From Candidatus Zipacnadum vermilionense (GTDB taxonomy: Bacteria > Armatimonadota > Zipacnadia > Zipacnadales > Zipacnadaceae), in contig JALGSV010000024.1 of NCBI GenBank assembly GCA_029821755.1, positions 1 through 52,865 on the forward strand: 52,865 nt of DNA, read 5' to 3'. Below are positions 35,657-43,353 of this stretch, in pieces (within the stretch, counting starts at the first letter, position 1; each line of letters starts with the position of its first letter). The position numbers were made by a program, and so were the translations under genes. The notes below the pieces were generated by a model. It saw only the letters and a program-made list of their open reading frames with translations. It was not told the origin of the DNA and did no database searches.

Positions 35657-36640
35657 TTACGGGGTCACTACCTCCCGCACGGTACCCTTGAAGACCTCCA
35701 CCGTCGGCCCGGTGGAAGTAGCGGCACCACCACCAGCGCCGGGGGTGCCGGGGGCGCCGGGTATGCCGGGCATGCCTTCCCCTCCGGGGGTAAGTCCGGC
35801 GCCCATACGGGTGCCCACGGTGCCCATGGCGTTAACGGTAGTCCCGGCGGGGGTGGAAGGAGCGGGCGTGGCGGACGGGGGCGGGGCCGCGACCAGAGAG
35901 AAGCCGATCACCTGTTGGTTGCTGGCCGGAGGCATCGCCACCATGCGGCTGTCGCTCTTGGGGCGCAGCGCCAGGTGCAGTTTGCCCTTGTTGGTGGCCA
36001 GAACCAGCACCTGCGCCTGTTGGGGAGTAACCGCGAGGGTAGCACTGGGCTTGGCTCCCGCCGGCTGTGCCTGCGGCTCACCGCCCTCCTCCCCCTCCTT
36101 GGCCGGCTGTGGGGTGATCGATTGCGCGCCCAGCCCCAGCACTTCCACGTCCTGGAGGATGGTCCGGGTGACCGCCTGCTGCTGGGCCTCGAAAGTGGCC
36201 AGGACGTCTACGCGGTCCCCGAGCTTGACGAATCCGCTCACTCCGGAGATGTTGTCCACGGCCACGGTGACCGCACGCATACCATCGGGGACTACAAAGG
36301 CCAAGCCGGCCTGGGGTGAGAAAGCGGCCAGCATGGAGCGTCTGAGGGGTTCACCAGCCGGCGCCTCCGCCACCAACACCTGCCCGTACAGATCCTGCGG
36401 GTCGGTGATAGCGTCAGCGGCGAGCGAATCGCGGGGAACGTTCTTCGAGGTGAGCTTGGCGGCAGTAATCCGCGTCCCCGCCGCCAGGGGCGTCAGGAAC
36501 ACGGGCACCATCACGGTCTCTACCTGAGGCTGCAATGCCGGTTTGGGCGCCAGGCTCTGCAGGTACACAACCATAAGCAGAGCTGCGCTCGCCGCACACA
36601 CGATCGCGATGATCACGGCGGTTCGGCGCGTAATGCGCAT
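35657..36640 (-). CDS. cpaB: Tad pilus assembly protein CpaB/RcpC
   Basis: 327 residues. Single N-terminal membrane helix (VIIAIVCAASAALLMVVYL) and a SAF domain at ~45-110 (VPVFLTPLAAGTRITAAKL ... LYGQVLVAEAPAGEPL), followed by the CpaB domain with GDRVDVLATF near 150. The C-terminal ~60 residues are Gly/Pro-rich and contain consecutive G-x-P triplets (GMPGIPGAPGTPGAGG), a short collagen-like segment. CpaB probably binds peptidoglycan and positions the secretin. I chose the ATG at 36638-36640 with AAGGGGGG upstream; the frame has a TTG two codons earlier. The secretin starts 23 bases further on. Confidence 0.92.
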   Translation of the reverse strand: MRITRRTAVIIAIVCAASAALLMVVYLQSLAPKPALQPQVETVMVPVFLTPLAAGTRITAAKLTSKNVPRDSLAADAITDPQDLYGQVLVAEAPAGEPLRRSMLAAFSPQAGLAFVVPDGMRAVTVAVDNISGVSGFVKLGDRVDVLATFEAQQQAVTRTILQDVEVLGLGAQSITPQPAKEGEEGGEPQAQPAGAKPSATLAVTPQQAQVLVLATNKGKLHLALRPKSDSRMVAMPPASNQQVIGFSLVAAPPPSATPAPSTPAGTTVNAMGTVGTRMGAGLTPGGEGMPGIPGAPGTPGAGGGAATSTGPTVEVFKGTVREVVTP

Positions 36641-37132
36641 CAGCAACCCCCCTTCCTGCTTTTGCTGTGATGTCGTCTGTGAGTGCTGCTACTACGTGAT
36701 GCAGGGCTGCTGCCGATATAACAAACATTATACCATAGGCAGTGCCAAAAGAAAAGGGAGGAGTTCCTCTTGACCTGCCACCGACCGCCATGGTGTCACT
36801 TGTTGGCTGCATCTGATCCTTCCAGCGATGAAAAGAAAGTACGACGTGCACTGGGATGATGGCGTCCCGGAGCGCCCTGATCCGAACTTAATCCGGAGGT
36901 GCGCGCCCCGGGCGGGGGGGGAGAAATCACAGGACTGCCGGTCGCCCGGCCGGTCCCGGTAAGTTGAGTAATCCTCTACTCCCCCCTGACGGAAAAACGA
37001 CTGTCAGGTCTTGGCCCGAGATTCTCGCGGAGGGTAGCTCGTTACTGCTTAGCACTCACCCTCCCCAGACTGGTTGTCAAGCAGCGCTTCTGGTACGTCG
37101 GGTACTGCAGGCTTCACCTCGTGCGGCGCGGA
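36641..37132. other. 492-base gap between tadE and cpaB
   Basis: No gene recognised. Toward cpaB a minus-strand TATAAT lies at 36732-36727, preceded by TATGG, with no good -35 box. A hairpin CCTGAC ... GTCAGG spans 36985-37008 and a GC-rich imperfect palindrome lies near 36932-36960. On the minus strand TTGACA occurs near 37080 without a matching -10. The stretch could hold a separate promoter or leader RNA for cpaB and the downstream genes; I could not match it to a riboswitch class. Confidence 0.4.
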
Positions 37133-37630
37133 CTACTCCCGCATCATTACCATGCTGCCGCGTACGGTCACTATGTTCGTGCCCGGGTTCGCCAAGCTGG
37201 CGAACAGCGATCCGGTGACCAGCGCATGCGGATAGGTCAAGGTGATCCTGATCTGCGCCCCACTCGGCGCGTTGTTGTTGGTGCCGTCTGAGTTATTGCC
37301 CAGAATGGTCCAAGGCCCCCACAAACCCGCCAAGTACGTCCGGTACTGACTGATGACGGTGACGTTGGCTGGTACCAACGTCGTCGCCGCCGCTCGCGCC
37401 CGGATCGAGACGTCCGTCGTGGTCGCTCCCATTGCCGCCAGTCGCGCCGCCTCCCGGCAGGCCGAGTTCAGGGCCAACGAATCCTTGAACAGCAGTCCCA
37501 TCTCCATAGTCCCAAACAGCAGCAGGACGAGAATGGGGGTCACTATCGCCATCTCGACACTCAGGCTGCCCCAGGTCAAACGGCTATGCACTTTCTGCCG
37601 TAGTATGATTGTTCGTTCGGTCGCCGTCAC
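37133..37630 (-). CDS. tadE: TadE-like pseudopilin
   Basis: 165 residues. A short basic N-terminus is followed by the TadE motif and membrane helix GSLSVEMAIVTPILVLLLFG at ~21-40 with the Glu typical of pilin-like proteins, then CREAARLAAMGATTTDVSIRARAAA, common to TadE/TadG. The C-terminal part is beta-rich and predicted outside the inner membrane. It is probably processed by the prepilin peptidase encoded just upstream and acts as a minor pseudopilin. I chose the GTG at 37628-37630 (GAGAGGGG upstream); the longer frame overlaps the peptidase gene. Confidence 0.85.
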   Translation of the reverse strand: MTATERTIILRQKVHSRLTWGSLSVEMAIVTPILVLLLFGTMEMGLLFKDSLALNSACREAARLAAMGATTTDVSIRARAAATTLVPANVTVISQYRTYLAGLWGPWTILGNNSDGTNNNAPSGAQIRITLTYPHALVTGSLFASLANPGTNIVTVRGSMVMMRE

Positions 37631-37656
37631 CGCACTCGCCCCTCTCGGGCCCCCGA

Positions 37657-38178
37657 CTAGACCATATGCAATACGCACATGGCGATCAGGCTCCCCAGAC
37701 CAATGGCGATAGCGTAAGGCAGCCGCGGACTTCCGGCCGTCTCGTGCATCTCCATCGGTACTCCCTGGCTCATTCTCAAGTACATACTGGCAGCTAGGCA
37801 CCGCAACCGCTTCCCTAGCACCCCCCGGTACAGGCCTACAACAATGGCTAGTGCTGCCCCCGTTAGCGCCGTGTAGAAGATCGCCCAGGCCAGGAAATAC
37901 GGCCCCTGCAGGGCGCCGATGGCCATGAGCAGTTTGATGTCTCCTCCCCCCAGGATGCGCCCGAACAGCGCGCTCACTATGAACAGGGCAAAGCCCAGCG
38001 CGGCTCCCTCCACCGCCAGCAGCGTACCGTCCAAGCCATTGGCTACGGTGTTGATCGCCACCCCCGCCAACAGGGCCGGGAAGGTGAGCGCGTTGAAGAT
38101 CTTGCCCCAGCGAATGTCCGTGTACACTGCGACGCTAGCGATGATTATGGTTATGACCGCTATAGTGATGGGCAGCAT
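37657..38178 (-). CDS. tadV: prepilin peptidase TadV/CpaA (type IV, short form)
   Basis: 173 residues with about five to six hydrophobic segments. Aspartyl protease of the inner membrane that cleaves Flp prepilins after the glycine of their leader. The two catalytic aspartates are visible: D21 in YTDIRWGKIFN and D80 in GGGDIKLL. It lacks the N-terminal methylase domain of PilD, as usual for the Tad type. Conserved position between the Flp genes and tadE supports the assignment. Confidence 0.93.
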   Translation of the reverse strand: MLPITIAVITIIIASVAVYTDIRWGKIFNALTFPALLAGVAINTVANGLDGTLLAVEGAALGFALFIVSALFGRILGGGDIKLLMAIGALQGPYFLAWAIFYTALTGAALAIVVGLYRGVLGKRLRCLAASMYLRMSQGVPMEMHETAGSPRLPYAIAIGLGSLIAMCVLHMV

Positions 38179-38246
38179 TGTTCTGGTCCTAACCGGTCTC
38201 TCTGATCCCCTCTCCTGTGCAGGGCGTCGTCGCTCCGAGAGGGGGC

Positions 38247-38263
38247 GGGGAGTGAAGCTCCCC
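38247..38263 (-). other. hairpin GGGGAG-TGAAG-CTCCCC between flp5 and tadV
   Basis: Perfect 6-bp stem with 5-base loop in the 250-base gap; a second stem GCAAACC/GGTTTGTGC-type is near 38400-38421 just after the prepilin gene. They may set the step down from pilin to machinery expression. Confidence 0.4.
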
Positions 38264-38428
38264 TGATAGGTATTGTGTTGATGAGTGCTGGGCGGGAAGG
38301 CTTGACCGAACCTACATATGCTCGCCTCCCCGCCCCCCTTTGCTCTCGGTTCTCAGACTCTGCTCCCCCCCGGAATAGGAGTCCAAGGCCCCACGAGAGC
38401 AAACCGCAATGGGTTTGTGCCAGGTGCT

Positions 38429-38605
38429 CTATCCCATCGGCTGGCTGATGGCGTTGCTGGCCGTGGCCAGTGCTGTCCTGATCTTAGCTCCCAGCCCCAC
38501 CCACGCTCCGAGCGTCCCGACCACCACTAGAGCCAACAACAGCGCGTACTCCACGGTCGCCATACCCTCTTCGTCTTGTGCCCACTTCCAACACCAGTTC
38601 TTCAT
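38429..38605 (-). CDS. flp: Flp-type prepilin, divergent copy (flp5)
   Basis: 58 residues, the smallest class of pilin. Leader ends in QDEEG and processing is expected before MATVEYALLLALVVVG; Glu5 and Tyr6 of the mature Flp motif are present. Unlike the four other copies it has a Trp/Cys-bearing leader (MKNWCWKWAQ), a different second half (GLGAKIRTALATASNAISQP) and no WTTFGGKVKESV block. Start ATG at 38603-38605 with GAGG upstream. It lies nearest to tadV and may be a minor or specialised subunit. Confidence 0.88.
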   Translation of the reverse strand: MKNWCWKWAQDEEGMATVEYALLLALVVVGTLGAWVGLGAKIRTALATASNAISQPMG

Positions 38606-38721
38606 ACGTCCTCATCGTCTCTGGTGCCCGTCGTCTGTGTCTCCCGCCGGCCCATCTCCCCAGTGGCGGGCCGGTGGGCCCCAAACTCCTACCCCACCTT
38701 CAGTGCGGTTCGTGGCTCAGA

Positions 38722-38901
38722 CTAGCTGCTGAGCGTGTTGCTGAAAGCGTTGGTGGACGACGACACGGACTCCTTGACCTTCCCGCCGAAGGTCGTCCAC
38801 ACAGTGATGGCCGCAACCACCAGCAGCGCCATGAGCAGCGCGTACTCGACGGTCGTCAGCCCTTCCTCGTCAGCCCAGATTGTCCTCAGGTGAGGCAACA
38901 T
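38722..38901 (-). CDS. flp: Flp-type prepilin (flp4)
   Basis: 59 residues. Leader MLPHLRTIWADEEG, then the Flp motif LTTVEYALLMALLVVAA with Glu5-Tyr6, and the shared tail WTTFGGKVKESVSSSTNAFSNTLSS. Processing after the Gly leaves a mature pilin of about 45 residues, mostly one helix. GGGAGA lies upstream of the ATG at 38899-38901. Confidence 0.9.
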   Translation of the reverse strand: MLPHLRTIWADEEGLTTVEYALLMALLVVAAITVWTTFGGKVKESVSSSTNAFSNTLSS

Positions 38902-38960
38902 GCTTGTCTCTCCCTTGCTTATGGTGTCTGTTACAGGGGCGGCGTGGCTTGCTTCGCGAC

Positions 38961-38978
38961 TCCGGCCGTCTGGCCGGA
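38961..38978 (-). other. hairpin TCCGGCC-GTCT-GGCCGGA between flp3 and flp4
   Basis: Perfect 7-bp stem in the 170-base gap. Possible transcript-stabilising or partial termination structure. Confidence 0.4.
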
Positions 38979-39071
38979 ACCTGGCCCTGACCGTACTGCG
39001 CTCGGGGTCCACGCGCCGCCTCCTTGGTTGTCAGGGTACTACTACCGTCAGAGCTCCGCGGCCAGCGCGAC

Positions 39072-39251
39072 TTAGGATGCCAGCGTGTTGGCGAACGCGT
39101 TGCTCGAGGACGACACGGACTCCTTGACCTTGCCGCCGAAGGTGGTCCACACCGAGATGGCCGCCACAACCAGCAGCGCCATCAGCAGCGCGTATTCCAC
39201 GGTGGTCAGTCCCTCTTCGTCCTTCCAGATGCCCTTGATGCTATCCAACAT
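39072..39251 (-). CDS. flp: Flp-type prepilin (flp3)
   Basis: 59 residues: leader MLDSIKGIWKDEEG, then LTTVEYALLMALLVVAAISV with Glu5-Tyr6 and the tail WTTFGGKVKESVSSSSNAFANTLAS. It differs from the copies on either side at only a few positions. AGGAGGGG precedes the ATG at 39249-39251. Encodes a main or redundant subunit of the Flp pilus. Confidence 0.9.
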   Translation of the reverse strand: MLDSIKGIWKDEEGLTTVEYALLMALLVVAAISVWTTFGGKVKESVSSSSNAFANTLAS

Positions 39252-39507
39252 TTGATGCCCCTCCTAAGTGTGATTGGTTGGCGGCGGGCCTCCTAGGGCT
39301 CCTACCGCCTCTCCGAGTCAAACCCGTTCTTCAGAGGGCTGCGATTCAGTTATCCGATCTAGTCTCGAGCGGGGCATTGGTCCGAGGGGACACCCGACCT
39401 TCGCTTCCCTTACGGGGACCAGGTCTGGGTGTCACATTACGCCACTACCCCCACGGTCAGGTGATGTGTCTGTCTACCTCGGGTTGTCAATGTCCCGCTC
39501 ACCGCTC

Positions 39508-39523
39508 GGGCTTCCCCAAGCCC
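39508..39523 (-). other. hairpin GGGCTT-CCCC-AAGCCC just after flp2
   Basis: Perfect 6-bp stem eleven bases beyond the flp2 stop. The remaining ~255 bases before flp3 contain no gene that I recognise. Confidence 0.45.
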
Positions 39524-39533
39524 AGTCAGCAAC

Positions 39534-39704
39534 CTAGCTAGCGAGCGTGTTGCTGAACGCGTTGGTGGACGACGACACGGACTCCTTCACCTTCCCGCCG
39601 AACGTGGTCCACACCGAGATGGCCGCGACCACCAGCAGCGCCATAAGCAGCGCATACTCGACAGTGGTTAGGCCCTCCTCGTCCTTCCAGATGGACTTTA
39701 GCAT
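39534..39704 (-). CDS. flp: Flp-type prepilin (flp2)
   Basis: 56 residues: leader MLKSIWKDEEG, then LTTVEYALLMALLVVAAISV and tail WTTFGGKVKESVSSSTNAFSNTLAS. AAAGGAGGG precedes the ATG at 39702-39704, the strongest ribosome-binding site of the set. A 292-base gap without a recognised gene separates it from flp1. Confidence 0.9.
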   Translation of the reverse strand: MLKSIWKDEEGLTTVEYALLMALLVVAAISVWTTFGGKVKESVSSSTNAFSNTLAS

Positions 39705-39996
39705 GGTTATCCCTCCTTTCCTAGTATGGTGTTGTTCAACCATCGTTGCGATGGCCCGGCCATCCGCGTCATGGCCGTCGAGCAAGGTACTGCGAGGTAG
39801 TGCTGCGTTCCTCTTGCCGTGGTTACCCTCTGACCTGGGCCTGGCTGTCTGTGACGTCCGACTGCAGCGTCCTTGGGTGCAGCTGTCGGTCTCCCGTCTG
39901 GCTTCGAGGCTGCCCCTGGTCAGAGGCTGTCAGTGTCTGCTATTCTGTCAATGTCCGCATGGGCCGCTCTGGTCCCCCCCGGGCCTGAGCGATGGT

Positions 39997-40161
39997 CTAC
40001 CCCAAGGTGTTGCTGAACGCGTTGGTCGACGCGCTCACCGACTCCTTCACCTTGCCGCCGAACGTGGTCCATACACCGATGGCGGCCACCACGAGCAGCG
40101 CCATCAGCAGCGCATACTCAACTGTGGTCAGACCCTCTTCGTCGCGTAAGAACCTAAGCAT
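39997..40161 (-). CDS. flp: Flp-type prepilin (flp1)
   Basis: 54 residues: leader MLRFLRDEEG, then LTTVEYALLMALLVVAAIGV and tail WTTFGGKVKESVSASTNAFSNTLG. First of four near-identical copies. GGGAGA lies upstream of the ATG at 40159-40161. It follows the small membrane protein gene by 77 bases. Confidence 0.9.
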   Translation of the reverse strand: MLRFLRDEEGLTTVEYALLMALLVVAAIGVWTTFGGKVKESVSASTNAFSNTLG

Positions 40162-40238
40162 TGCCGTGTCTCCCTTCCGTGTTTGAGGTGCTCGGAGCCC
40201 GGTGTGCGCCGGGCCGGTATTCTCTGTCCGTCAAACCA

Positions 40239-40421
40239 TTATCCGCCGGCTGCGGTCGATCCCTGCCCCATCTCCGTGGTTGTCTCTCTCTCCCCTCGGA
40301 CGTAGTCGGTAACCGCTCTCCAGATCGCCAGTGCCGCGCTAATCGCCAGTGGGACCAGCACCGCGTACTGCAGTATCCCCAACACTGTGTTGCACATGAC
40401 TCCTGGCTGTACCGGCTGCAT
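40239..40421 (-). CDS. small predicted membrane protein at the head of the Tad locus
   Basis: 60 residues, not recognised. One hydrophobic helix at ~12-36 (VLGILQYAVLVPLAISAALAIW) followed by a charged C-terminus (TDYVRGERETTTEMGQGS). It lacks the Glu-Tyr Flp motif and the Gly before it, so it is not an ordinary prepilin. GGGGAG lies eight bases before the ATG at 40419-40421 and the gene is the first after the promoter at 40518-40546, which supports it being real. It could be a pilin chaperone, a minor pilin or a regulator; nothing in the sequence decides. Confidence 0.65.
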   Translation of the reverse strand: MQPVQPGVMCNTVLGILQYAVLVPLAISAALAIWRAVTDYVRGERETTTEMGQGSTAAGG

Positions 40422-40517
40422 CTTCGCATCTCCCCAATAATGCTCGGAGCTCTGCGGCTCCCCCCCCGCCCTGCCGCTTCGTCTGCATTCCCAGTTTCGT
40501 TGTTGTCTGGGAACGTA

Positions 40518-40546
40518 CGTATATCACAGCCAACGACTTTTGTCAA
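40518..40546 (-). promoter_or_regulatory. sigma70-type promoter for the Tad/Flp locus
   Basis: Minus strand TTGACA (40546-40541), 17-base spacer, TATACG (40523-40518). The predicted leader is about 90 bases to the small membrane protein gene and contains a CCCAG ... CTGGG hairpin. Confidence 0.75.
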
Positions 40547-40902
40547 GATACGCTCAAGGACATCTTACAGCAATCGCAGTATACCTAAAGCCGAGCTCAA
40601 CCAAACTGAATACGTAGAAATTCTCCATTTCCTCGCGGGACTCCCGCCTGCCTACTTTCCTCCTGCCGCCGAAAAACCCCATGAACAAGCCTTTTATGGC
40701 CGCACGGCCGTTGCGAGCCTTTATTCTCGCCAATCATCGTCTCTCCCGTCCGGCGCTCCCTTTCGCGCTGGCCGGTCGCCCTGTCCCCTTATTATCTCAA
40801 GACAAAATAAAAGGGCGAGGCACTAAGCCTCGCCCTTTCTGCTCCCAAACTCAAGTTATGCTCAACGCAATGTCTGAGCTACCGGTACACTGCCGGAGCT
40901 CC
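40547..40902. other. gap between the ClpC-like gene and the Tad promoter
   Basis: Contains the terminator at 40803-40838 and a small hairpin GCGGGACTCCCGC near 40636. The rest (40650-40800) is more AT-rich than the surroundings; I see no gene or RNA family in it. Confidence 0.4.
40803..40838 (-). terminator. rho-independent terminator of the dnaK-clp operon
   Basis: On the minus strand GGGCGAGGC-TTAGT-GCCTCGCCC, a perfect 9-bp stem (40835-40813), followed by TTTTATTTTG. It lies about 65 bases after the ClpC-like stop. Confidence 0.88.
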
Positions 40903-43347
40903 CTACGCCGCCTCTTCCCCTACCACCAACCTCAGCCTTATCTCCCCTTCCACTGCATCCGCCTGGATGGTGTCCCCCTCCCCGAACTCCCCGCGCAGCA
41001 GCGCGCTGCTGATGGGGTTCTCCACCCGCTTCTGGATCGTCCGCCGCAGCGGCCGCGCCCCGTAGCGCGGGTCGTACCCCTCCGCCGCCAGCAGCTCCTT
41101 CGCCGCCGTCGTCGCCACCAGGCGCAAGTTCCGCTCCCCCAGCGCCTTCTCCACCCGGCCCAGCATCAGGTCCACGATCTCCAGAATCTCCGCGTGGGTC
41201 AGCGCGTGGAAGACGATGGTCTCGTCAATCCGGTTGAGCAGCTCCGGCCGGAACACCCGCCGCAGCGCCTCCACCACCTGCTCCCGCATCCGCTCGTAGT
41301 GCTCCTCCCGCTCCTGCTCGTTGCCCTCCGACGAGGGCGGCGTGATGTGCTCGCTCCCCACGTTAGAGGTCATGATCACCACGGTATTGGAGCAGTCCAC
41401 CACCCGCCCGGCGCTGTCGGTCAGCCGCCCATCCTCCAGCACCTGCAGCAGGATGTTGAACACGTCCGGATGCGCCTTCTCAATCTCGTCCAGCAGGATC
41501 ACCCGGTACGGCCGCCGCCGCACTGCCTCGGTAAGCTGCCCGCCTTCCTCGTACCCTATATACCCCGGTGGGGCCCCGATCAGCCGGCTGACCGCATGGC
41601 GCTCCATGTACTCCGACATGTCGATGCGCACCATGGCGTCCTCGTCGTCGAAGAGGAACTCCGCCAGAGCCCGCGCCAGCTCGGTCTTCCCCACTCCGGT
41701 CGGCCCCAGGAAGATGAACGACCCGATGGGCCGCCGCGGGTCCTTCAGCCCCGCCCGCGCCCGCCGAATCGCCTCCGACACCGCCTGCACCGCCTCCTCC
41801 TGCCCCTTGACCCGCTGGTGCAGCCGCTGCTCCATCTCCAGCAGCTTCCGCGCTTCTTGCTCAAACATCCGCGACACGGGAATCCCCGTCCACGAGGCGA
41901 TGATCACCGCCACGTCCTCGGCATCTACCGTATCGTCAAGCTGCCCTACGCCCTCCCACTTCTCTTCCGCCGCCGGTAGCTTCGCCTGCAGCTCATCCAG
42001 CCGCACCTTCGCCCGCTCCGCCTCCTCATACCGCTGCGCCCGCACCGCCTCCTCGCCCTGCGCGGTCAGCTCCGCGATCTCCTTGCGCAGCGCCTCCGGC
42101 CGCGGCGGCAGGTCATAGGTATCGATCCGCAGCTTGCTGGCCGCCTCGTCAATCAAGTCAATGGCCTTGTCGGGCAGGTGCCGCTCGGTCAGGTACCGCG
42201 CCGAAAGCTGCGCCGCCGCCGCCAGGGCCTCGTCGGAGATATGTACCCCGTGGTGCTCCTCATACCGCGACCGCAGCCCCTTAAGGATCGCCACCGTCGT
42301 CTCCACGCTCGGCTCTTCCACCAGGATCGGCTGGAAGCGCCGCTCCAGCGCCGGGTCCTTCTCCACGTACTTGCGGTACTCGTCCAGCGTCGTCGCCCCG
42401 ATGGTCCGCATCTCCCCGCGCGCCAGCGCCGGCTTGATCATCTGCGCCGCGTCAATCGCCCCCTCCGCCCCGCCCGCCCCGACCACCGTGTGCAGCTCGT
42501 CCAAGAAGACGATGATCTTCCCTTCGGAAGCCCGAATGGCCTCAATGACCGCCTTCAGCCGCTCCTCAAACTCGCCCCGGTACTTCGTCCCTGCCACCAT
42601 CCCGGCCAGGTCCAGTTGCAGCACCCGACAATCCCGCAGCGGCTCGGGCACCTCTCCCGAGGCCACGGCCTGCGCCAGTCCCTCCACAATCGCCGTCTTA
42701 CCCACGCCCGCGTCCCCGATCAGCACCGGGTTATTCTTGGTCCGCCGCGACAGCACCTGGATGATCCGCCGAATCTCTTGCTCCCGTCCGATCACCGGGT
42801 CCAGCTTCCCCTCCCGAGTCATCTCGGTGAGGTCCCGCGAGTACTTCTCCAGCGCCTCGTAGGCCGCCTCGGCATCGGGTGAGTCCACCGCCTTACTCCC
42901 GCGAATCTGCTGCAGGGCGGCCAGCGCCTTCTCCGTAGTCAGCCCGGCTGTCGCTATAATCCGCGCCGCCTCCGTCTGCCCGTCCTCCAGGATGGCCAGC
43001 AGGATATGCTCCGCCGCGACATACTGGTCCCCAAATCGTCCGGCCACTTCCAGCGCCTTGCCCAGCACCCGGTCGGCGTGCGGTGTGACGTAGATCTGCG
43101 CGGTCTCGCCACCGCCCCCCACGGACACCTGCGGCCGCTTCCCCAGCTCCCGCTCGAGCTGGGCCACCACCTCCCCCACCTCCACGCCGCCCCCCTCCAG
43201 CACCCGCTGGACGACGCCTTCCTTCTGCTCCAGCAGTGCCAGCAGCACATGCTCCACATCGAGCTGCGTATGCTTGTACCGCTGGAGAATCTGTTGACTG
43301 GCGCTCAGCGCCTGTTTCGTCTGGTTAGTTAGCTTGTCGAAGTCCAT
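40903..43347 (-). CDS. ClpC/ClpB-type AAA+ unfoldase
   Basis: 814 residues. Order: Clp N-domain (~1-145), AAA+ D1 with Walker [10 protein letters not shown] (~205-213) and [12 protein letters not shown], a short middle domain with a UVR-like helix pair ([20 protein letters not shown]), D2 with GPTGVGKTE and [23 protein letters not shown], then the C-terminal small domain. Length and short middle domain are ClpC-like; ClpB has a much longer coiled coil. Yet after TSNVGS the loop that carries the ClpP-binding [LIV]GF tripeptide in ClpC lacks it. It may therefore act as a disaggregase with DnaK. The ribosome-binding site lies in the end of the HEPN gene, six bases away, indicating coupling. Confidence 0.9.
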   Translation of the reverse strand: MDFDKLTNQTKQALSASQQILQRYKHTQLDVEHVLLALLEQKEGVVQRVLEGGGVEVGEVVAQLERELGKRPQVSVGGGGETAQIYVTPHADRVLGKALEVAGRFGDQYVAAEHILLAILEDGQTEAARIIATAGLTTEKALAALQQIRGSKAVDSPDAEAAYEALEKYSRDLTEMTREGKLDPVIGREQEIRRIIQVLSRRTKNNPVLIGDAGVGKTAIVEGLAQAVASGEVPEPLRDCRVLQLDLAGMVAGTKYRGEFEERLKAVIEAIRASEGKIIVFLDELHTVVGAGGAEGAIDAAQMIKPALARGEMRTIGATTLDEYRKYVEKDPALERRFQPILVEEPSVETTVAILKGLRSRYEEHHGVHISDEALAAAAQLSARYLTERHLPDKAIDLIDEAASKLRIDTYDLPPRPEALRKEIAELTAQGEEAVRAQRYEEAERAKVRLDELQAKLPAAEEKWEGVGQLDDTVDAEDVAVIIASWTGIPVSRMFEQEARKLLEMEQRLHQRVKGQEEAVQAVSEAIRRARAGLKDPRRPIGSFIFLGPTGVGKTELARALAEFLFDDEDAMVRIDMSEYMERHAVSRLIGAPPGYIGYEEGGQLTEAVRRRPYRVILLDEIEKAHPDVFNILLQVLEDGRLTDSAGRVVDCSNTVVIMTSNVGSEHITPPSSEGNEQEREEHYERMREQVVEALRRVFRPELLNRIDETIVFHALTHAEILEIVDLMLGRVEKALGERNLRLVATTAAKELLAAEGYDPRYGARPLRRTIQKRVENPISSALLRGEFGEGDTIQADAVEGEIRLRLVVGEEAA

Positions 43348-43353
43348 AGCGTG

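Noticed and set aside
36715-36760. Possible sigma54 site (TTGGCAC) before cpaB
   Set aside because: The -12 element TTGC is not at the required distance; a TATAAT lies there instead.
37049-37057. TTAGCACTC, a perfect CIRCE half-site
   Set aside because: No matching GAGTGCTAA nine bases away on either side, and it is not near a chaperone gene.
36641-37132. Possible c-di-GMP riboswitch before cpaB
   Set aside because: Pilus context made it attractive, but I could not find the conserved GEMM motifs on either strand.
38722-40161. Regularly spaced similar blocks that could suggest a CRISPR or other repeat array
   Set aside because: The repeated blocks are the coding sequences of Flp prepilins with intact frames and ribosome-binding sites.
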